Notes under the pieces: generated by a model | Seen by the model: only the letters and a program-made list of their open reading frames with translations | Databases searched by the model: none | Told to the model about the DNA's origin: nothing | DNA from: Manis javanica | Taxonomy: Eukaryota > Chordata > Mammalia > Pholidota > Manidae | NCBI RefSeq assembly: GCF_040802235.1 | Contig: NC_133174.1 | Location: 83,970,647-84,034,646, forward strand | Direction: 5' to 3' | Length of the DNA stretch: 64,000 nucleotides | Position numbers and translations under genes: made by a program | Shown here: piece by piece, positions 57,603-64,000 of the stretch | Layout of the letters: every line of letters starts with the position of its first letter | Numbering within the stretch: position 1 is the stretch's first letter

Positions 57603-57954
57603 TTTTTAGGCAGAAAGGTAGACATAAGCAGGTGGAGGGAGAATGAAGCCAGTAAAGCCCACGAAATGGGAATCAGAGTTAACCTGACAAAACCAGAGAT
57701 CCAGAAAAGACTCACAGAGCTAATTAGTTGAAGTTTCAAGGACTAGGAGTTACCTTGAATGTCCACACACTCCACAGGCAAGAAAAAATGAGAAGTTTCC
57801 GAGCACAGACTCCCCAGATAAGAGAAAATAAAATATCCAAAGATATACATGGAAACCATCAGAACAACTCCTGCCTTCTTATTTTAACAAGGGCCAAAGA
57901 TAGTCAATCAAGGACTTTTTTGTCCTGCCAAAAACCACATAAAAAGAAGCCTCA
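57603..57954. other. Unidentified sequence between L1-G and L1-C
   Basis: About 350 bp of A-rich sequence that I cannot assign. An 85-codon frame (57728-57985) runs from here into L1-C; it has no recognisable domain. It forms the 5' flank of L1-C. Confidence 0.5.
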
Positions 57955-58089
57955 CAGGGACTGCTATAGATGGAAGTGTTCCTAGGCTTGGATAGCTGTC
58001 ACCAGATGTAGTAAAACCATGGTAGGGAGGGTGGAGCAGCTCATTGCAAGGCAAATCCAAAATTAAATTGAATACCCCCAAAGTCAATT

Positions 58090-59458
58090 AAGGGATAGAC
58101 AAAAAGTACAGAATTTGATACCTAAATATATAAAGAATGAAGGAGGAAGAAAAAGGAGGAGAAATAGAAAAGAACCTTTAGATTGTGTTTGTAACAGCAT
58201 ACTAAGTGAGTTAAGTTAGACTCTTAGATAGTAAGGAAAGTAACCTGGAACCTTTGGTAACCACGAATCTAAAGCCTGAAATGGCAGTAAGTACATACCT
58301 ATCAATAATCACCCTAAATGAAAATGGACTGAATGCACCAATCAAAAGACATAGAGTCACTGAATGGATAAAAAGACAAGACCCATCTATATGCTGCTTA
58401 CAAGAGACTCACCTCAAACCCAAAGATATGCACAGACTAAAAGTCAAGGGATGGAAAAAGATATTTCATGCAAACAATAGGGAGAAAAAAGCAGGTGTTG
58501 CAGTACTAGTATCAGACAAAATAGACTTCAAAACAAAGAAAGTAACAAGAGATAAAGAAGGACATTACATAATGATAAAGGGCTCAGTCCAACAAGAGGA
58601 TATAACCATTATAAATATATATGCACCCAACACAGGAGCACCAGCATATGTGAAACAAATACTAACAGAACTGAAGGAGGAAATAGAATGCAATGCATTC
58701 ATTTTAGGAGACTTCAACACACCATTCACTCCAAAGGACAGATCCACCAGACAGAAAATAAGTAAGGACACAGAGGCACTGAACAAAACACTAGAACAGA
58801 TGGACCTAATAGACATCTATAGAACTGTACGCCCAAAAGCAACAGGACACACATTCTTCTCAAGTGCATGTGGAACATTCTCCAGAATAGACCACATACT
58901 AGGCCACAAAAAGAGCCTCAATAAATTCAAAAAGATTGAAATTCTACCAAGCAACTTTTCAGACCACAAAGGTATAAAACTAGAAATAAATTGTACAAAG
59001 AAAGCAAAAGGGCCCACAAACACATGGAGGCTTAACAACACGCTCCTAAGTAGTCAATGGATCAATGACCAAATTAAAATGGAGATCCAGCAATATATGG
59101 AAATAAATGACAACAACAACACAAAGCCCCAACTTCTGTGGGAAGCAGTGAAAGCAGTCTTAAGAGGAAAGTATATAGCAATCCAGGCATACTTAAAGAA
59201 GGAAGAACTATCCCAAATGAATAGTCTAATTTCACAATTATCAATATTGGAAAAAGAAGAACAAATGAGGCCTAAAGTCAGCAGAAGGAGGGACATAATA
59301 AAGATCAGAGAAGAAATAACCAAAATTGAGAAGAATAAAACAATAGAAAAAATCAATGAAACCAAGAGCTGGTTCTTTGAGAAAATAAACAAAATAGATA
59401 AGCCTCTAGCCAGACTTATTAAGAGAAAAAGAGAATCAACACACATCAACAGAATCAG
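58090..59458 (+). other. Segment nearly identical to L1-B (candidate conversion tract)
   Basis: Partner of 47267-48635. Upstream (57960-58089) I count about 11 differences in 130 bases from L1-B; downstream, 59459-59640 has more than ten differences. Inside the tract I found two or three, for example AGT/AAT near 58919 and ATG/ATT near 59230. Confidence 0.75.
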
Positions 59459-62092
59459 AAACGAGAAAGGAAACATCACGACGGACCCAATAGAAATACA
59501 AAGGATTATTAGAGACTACTATGAAAACCTATATGCTAAGAAGCTGGAAAACCTAGAAGAAATGGACAACTTCCTAGAAAAATACAACCTTCGAAGACTG
59601 ACCAAGGAAGAAACAAAAAATTTAAACAAACCAATTACCAGCAAAGAAATTGAAGCGGTAATCAAAAAACTACCCAAGAAGAAAAACCCCGAGCTAGATG
59701 GATTTACCTGGGAATTTTATCAGACATACAGAGAAGATATAATACCCATTCTCCTTAATGTTTTCCAAAAAATAGAAGAGGAGGGAATACTCCCAATCTC
59801 ATTCTAAGAAGCCAACATCACCCTAATACCAAAACCAGGCAAAGAGCCCACCAAAAAAGAAAATTACAGACCAATATCCCTGAGGAAAATAGAAGCAAAA
59901 ATACTCAATAAAATATTAGGAAACCGAATTCAAAAATAGATCAAAAGGATCATACACCATGACCAAGTGGGATTCCTCCCAGGGATGCAAGGATGGTACA
60001 ACATTCAAAAATCCATCAACATCATCCACCACATAAACAAAAAGAAAGACAATAACCACATGATCATCTCCATAGATGAGGAAAAGGCATTCAACAAAAT
60101 TAAACATATATTCATGATAAAAACTCTCAGCAAAATGGTTGTAGAGGGCATGTACCTCAACATAATAAAGGCCATATATGATAAACCCACAGCTAACGTC
60201 ATACTGAGCAGTGAGAAGCTGAAAGCTTTTCCTCTGAGATCGGGAACAAGACAGGTATGCCCACTCTCCCCACTGTTATTTAATATAGTACTGGAAGTTC
60301 TAGCCAAGGCAATGAGACAAAACAAAGAAATACAAGGAATCCAGATTGGTAAAGAAGAAGTTAAACTGTCACTATTTGCAGATGACATGATATTGTACAT
60401 AAAAAACCCTAAAGACTCCACTCCAAAACTACTAGAACTAATATCGGAATTCAGCAAAGTTGCAGGATACAAAATTAACAAAATTAACAAAATCTGTGGC
60501 TTTCCTATACACTAACAATGAACCAATAGAAAGAGAAATCAGAAAAACAGTTCCATTCACAATTGCATCAAAAGAATAAAATTCCTAGGAATAAACCTAA
60601 CCAAGCAAGTGAAAGACCTATACCGTGAAAACTATAAGACACTCTTAAGAAAAATTAAAGAGGACACTAAGAAAAGGAAACGCATCCCATGCTCTTGGCT
60701 AGGAAGAATTAATATAGTCAAAATGGCCATCCTGACCAAAGCAATATACAGATTTGCTGTAATCCCTATCAAACTCCCAACAACATTCTTCAATTAACTG
60801 GAACAAATATTTCAAAAATTAATATGGAAACACCAAAGACCCCGAATAGCCAAAGCAATCCTGAGAATGAAGAATGAAGAATAAACTTCAAGCTCTACTA
60901 CAAAGCCATAGTAATCAAGACAATTTGGTACTGGCATAAGAACAGAGCCACAGACCAGTGGAACAGATTAGAGACTCCAGACATTAGCCCAAACATATAT
61001 GTTCAATTAATATTTGATAAAGGAGCCATGGATATACAATGGGGAAATGACAGTCTCTTCAACAGATGGTGCTGGCAAAACTGGACAGCTATATGTAAGA
61101 GAATGAAATTGGATCACTGTCTAACCCTATACACAAAAGTAAATTCAAAATGGATCAAATACCTGAATGTAAGTCATGAAACCATAAAACTCTTAGAAAA
61201 AAACATAGGCAAAAATCTCTTGGACATAAACATTAGCAACTTCTTCATGAACTTATCTCTCTGGGAAAGGAAAACAAAAGCAAAAATGAACAAGTGGGAC
61301 TATATCAAGCTGAAAACCTTCTGTACAACAAAGGACACCATCAATAGAACAAAAAGGTACCCTACAGTATGGGAGAATATATTCATAAATGACAGATCCG
61401 ATAAAGGGTTGACATCCAAAATATATAAAGAGCTCACGTACCTGAACAAACAAAAAGCAAATAATCCAATTAAAAAATGGGCAGAGGAGCTGAACAGACA
61501 GTTCTCCAAAGAAGAAATTCAGATGGCCAACAGACACATGAAAAGATGCTCTACATCGCTAGTTATCAGAGAAATGCAAATTAAAACCACAATGAGATAT
61601 CACCTCACACCAGTAAGGATGGCTACCATCCAAAAGACAAACAACAACAAATGTTAGCGAGGTTGTGGAGAAAGGAGAACCCTCCTACACTGCTGGTGGG
61701 AATGTAAATTAATTCAACCATTGTGGAAAGCAGTATGTAGGTTCCTCAAAATGCTCAAAATAGACTTACCATTTGACCCAGGAATTCCACTTCTAGGAAC
61801 TTACCCTAAGAATGCAGCATTCCAGTTTGAAAAAGACAGATGCACCCCTATGTTTATCACAGCACTATTTACAATAGCCAAGAAATGGAAGCAACCTAAG
61901 TGTCCATCAGTAGATGAATGGATGAAGAAGATGTGGTACATATACACAATGGAATATTATTCAGCCATAAGAAGAAAACAAATCCTACCATTTGCAACAA
62001 CATGGACGGAGCTAGAGGGTATTATGCTCAGTGAAATAAGCCAAGCCGAGAAAGACAAATACAAAATGATATCACTCATTTGTGGATTATAA
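58281..62092 (+). pseudogene. L1-C ORF2 (endonuclease-reverse transcriptase), broken
   Basis: From ATG 58281 (M-A-V-S-T-Y-L-S-I) about 508 codons are open to TAA 59805-59807. The endonuclease keeps N13, E42, D144, N146, D204 and H229. The stop falls just before the RT block I-P-K-P-G-K-E-P. The RT continues in further frames (59967-60515), with [11 protein letters not shown] and intact FADD at 60375-60386. A tandem AAATTAACA repeat near 60470-60490 shifts the frame, and about 25 bp are lost near 60880. The C-terminal frames 61028-61657 and 61721-62092 are open and end at the natural stop. Confidence 0.92.
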
Positions 62093-62195
62093 AAACAAAG
62101 GAAAAACTGAATGAACAAAATAGCAGCAGAACCACAGAACTCAAGAATGGACTAACAGTTAAAAAGGGAAAGAGACTAGGGAAAATGGGATGGTA

Positions 62196-62214
62196 GGGAG
62201 GGATAAGGGTGGGG
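62196..62214 (+). promoter_or_regulatory. G-quadruplex motif in L1-C 3' UTR
   Basis: GGGAGGGATAAGGGTGGGG has four G3+ runs with loops of 1, 4 and 1, in the same place as the L1-A tract. Confidence 0.7.
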
Positions 62215-62299
62215 AAGAAGAAAGGGAGTGTTATGATTAGCATGTATAATGTGGGGGGTGGGAGAAAGGGAAGGGCTGTGCAACACAGAGAAAAAATAA

Positions 62300-64000
62300 T
62301 AATAATTATAAATGTATGTTATTGGTCACACAATGCATAAAGATGAAATTTGTGATATCACTTACATAGAGGAAGTATAGCTTTAGGGGAATTGAGTTTT
62401 TTTTATATGATTTAAGTTAAATTGGTATAAACAGACCAATTGGACCTAACAGACATTGAAGATACTTTTCCCAACTATGCAAAATACACCTTTTCTGAAG
62501 TGAACATGTAATATTCTCTAGCATAGAACATATGTTAGGTCACAACACTAATCCTAATAAATTTAAATCGATTTGTATTTTTTCTGAATACAGTGTAATG
62601 AAACTAGAAATCAATAGCAGAAGGAAATCGGAAATTCAAAAATATGTGGAAATCGAACAACACACTCTTAAACAGCCAAAGGGTCAAAGAAGACAGCACA
62701 AGGGGAATTAGAAAATACCTTTAAGTCAGTGAAAATGAAAATGCAACATATCAAACATATGAGATACTGCAAAATCATTGTTCAGAGGGAAATTTATGTC
62801 TTTAAATATATACATTAAATAGAAAGAATATCTCAAATCAGTATAACCTAACTTTACTTCATAATGAAATAGAGGAAAAAAAGAGCAAACTAAGTCTAAA
62901 GCTAGCATATCAAAGGAAATAATAAAGATTAGAACAGAGATAGACAAAATAGAGAAGAATAAAGCAGAATAATAAACAAAATAAAAAATTGGTTTCTGAA
63001 AGGATCAATAAAATTGACAGATCTTTGGCACTCAACATCACTCCCCATCACCAGGGAAAATGTAGATCAAAACAACAATGAGATTTCACTTCATGTCTGT
63101 TAGGATGGCGGAAAAAACATAACAAGAGTTGGTGAGTATGCATAGAAGTTGGAATCCTTATACACTGTTAGTAGGATGTAGAATGGTGCAGACACTATGG
63201 AAAACAATATGTAGTCTTCAAAAAATTCAAAATAGAACCACCACATGATCCACTAAACCCACTTCTGGGTTTATATCCAAAATAACTGCAATTAGGATAC
63301 CAAAGAAATATCTGTGCCTCCATGTTCACTACAGCATTGTGCACCATAGCCAATGTATGGAACCAACTTAGATGTCCAACAAGAGATGAGTGGATAAAGA
63401 AATGGTCACACACACACAGTGGAATGTTTGCAACCTTTAAAAATAAGGAAATCCTGCCATTTGCACAATTGTTAATGACATGGATGCAAAATAAGTCAGT
63501 CACAGGAAGACAAATACTGAGATCTAAAAACAATCAAACTCATAGAAGCAGAGAAAGAATGGTGATTGCCAGGGCCTGGGGGAAGAGAGAAATGATAGCT
63601 GTTTTACAATGGTTATAAAGTTTCTGTTATGCAAGTTGAATAAGTTTCTGTACAAATAGTACCTATGGTTAAAAATACAGTATTATTATAATAATTAAAA
63701 TATGTAAATACTTTAAGCTACATTAAGAATGTAGATCTCATGTTAAGTGTTCTTAACAAAAGAAAAAAATAGCACAAAGAATGCAAAGATATTTTTTGGA
63801 AGTGATAGATATGTTTAGAATCTTGACTGCAGTGATGATATCTGGGGTATATGCATATGTCCAAATCCCCAAAATGAATACATTAAATATATGCAAGTTT
63901 TGTATATTTGTTACCTGAATAAAACTAAAAGAGAAGGCTCAAATTAGTAAATAAAAAATGAGAGTTGGGGACATTACTACTGATTTATAGAAATAGAAAG
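62300..64000 (+). mobile_element. Old L1, internally deleted, running off the window
   Basis: Three colinear blocks of an old L1. 62300-62425 resembles the spacer before ORF2 (ATTGGTCACACAATGCATAA). 62430-63010 is endonuclease and linker sequence (ACCTAACAGACATTGAAG, ATGTTAGGTCACAAC). 63030-63560 is the ORF2 C-terminus (AACAACAATGAGATTTCACT, ATGTTCACTACAGCATTGTG). A 3' UTR follows to the window end. The RT core is missing at a junction near 63020, and the endonuclease N-terminus at one near 62425. It lies directly downstream of L1-C. Confidence 0.7.

Larger units (their letters stand above)
57955..62291 (+). mobile_element. L1-C: 5'-truncated L1
   Basis: Starts at the very end of ORF1 (AGGGACTGCTATAG, the L-E-G-L-L-stop codons in other copies), then spacer, ORF2 and 3' UTR, ending in an A-rich tail (GAAAAAATAATAATAATT) near 62291. 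Relative to L1-A the last ~120 bp of 3' UTR are absent, so an upstream polyadenylation site may have been used. No target duplication was found. It is inverted relative to L1-B, with facing 5' sides about 7.7 kb apart. Confidence 0.9.

Noticed and set aside
44818..62291. Inverted segmental duplication as the origin of L1-B and L1-C
   Set aside because: L1-B has a full 5' UTR and ORF1 while L1-C starts at the end of ORF1, their flanks differ, and their identity drops to about 90% outside one block.
1..64000. Host exons, tRNA or rRNA genes
   Set aside because: No conserved frame with plausible splice sites and no tRNA or rRNA signatures were found; the tRNA-like match is the retroviral primer binding site only.

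Overview
The window reads as an intergenic, repeat-dominated stretch of a placental mammal genome. I see no host protein-coding exon, tRNA, rRNA or CpG-island promoter that I can defend. Nearly all recognisable sequence is interspersed repeat: several generations of LINE-1 (L1), LINE-2 (L2), MIR, MLT1/MaLR-type LTRs, a Tigger DNA transposon, hAT-like fragments and class I endogenous retroviruses (ERVs). MLT1 and Tigger place it among placentals. I see no Alu or rodent B1/B2, and none of the carnivore, ruminant or horse lineage SINEs I know, so I leave the order open; the relatively young L1s argue for a lineage with recent L1 activity.

Layout. 140-976: 3' end of a class I ERV (env tail, polypurine tract, LTR). 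977-7735: mostly unique sequence with MIR, L2, an old L1 carrying an inserted repeat, and a possible LTR. 7945-14905: an old near-full-length L1 on the minus strand (L1-E). 14960-15530: old L1. 15789-21889: a full-length plus-strand L1 (L1-A) with target-site duplications. 22050-27770: old L1, and an L2 split by a 1 kb unidentified insertion and by a Tigger element. 27775-30765: an internally deleted minus-strand L1 (L1-F). 31499-37915: LTR-like elements, a MIR split by a solo LTR, and a hAT-like element. 38450-42203: a compact, multiply deleted gammaretrovirus-like ERV on the minus strand with both LTRs, primer binding site, polypurine tract and 5-bp duplication. 44818-50247: L1-B (minus), nearly full length but without its 3' end. 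50371-56582: L1-D (minus), full length, inserted into an older L1 (L1-G). 57955-62291: L1-C (plus), 5'-truncated. 62300-64000: an old internally deleted L1.

How the parts relate. None of the elements looks autonomously active, because every long reading frame has stops, frameshifts or missing ends. L1-B and L1-C keep uninterrupted endonuclease domains with all six expected catalytic positions. The most notable signals are (1) a ~1.37 kb stretch almost identical between the inverted copies L1-B and L1-C, flanked on both sides by only about 90% identity, which looks like a gene-conversion tract; (2) a 54-bp patch of L1 ORF1 sequence inside an L2; (3) the mini-ERV that lost most coding sequence yet kept its cis-acting signals; and (4) an L1 lacking the 3' end from which L1 copying normally starts. 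All alignments and difference counts were made by eye.
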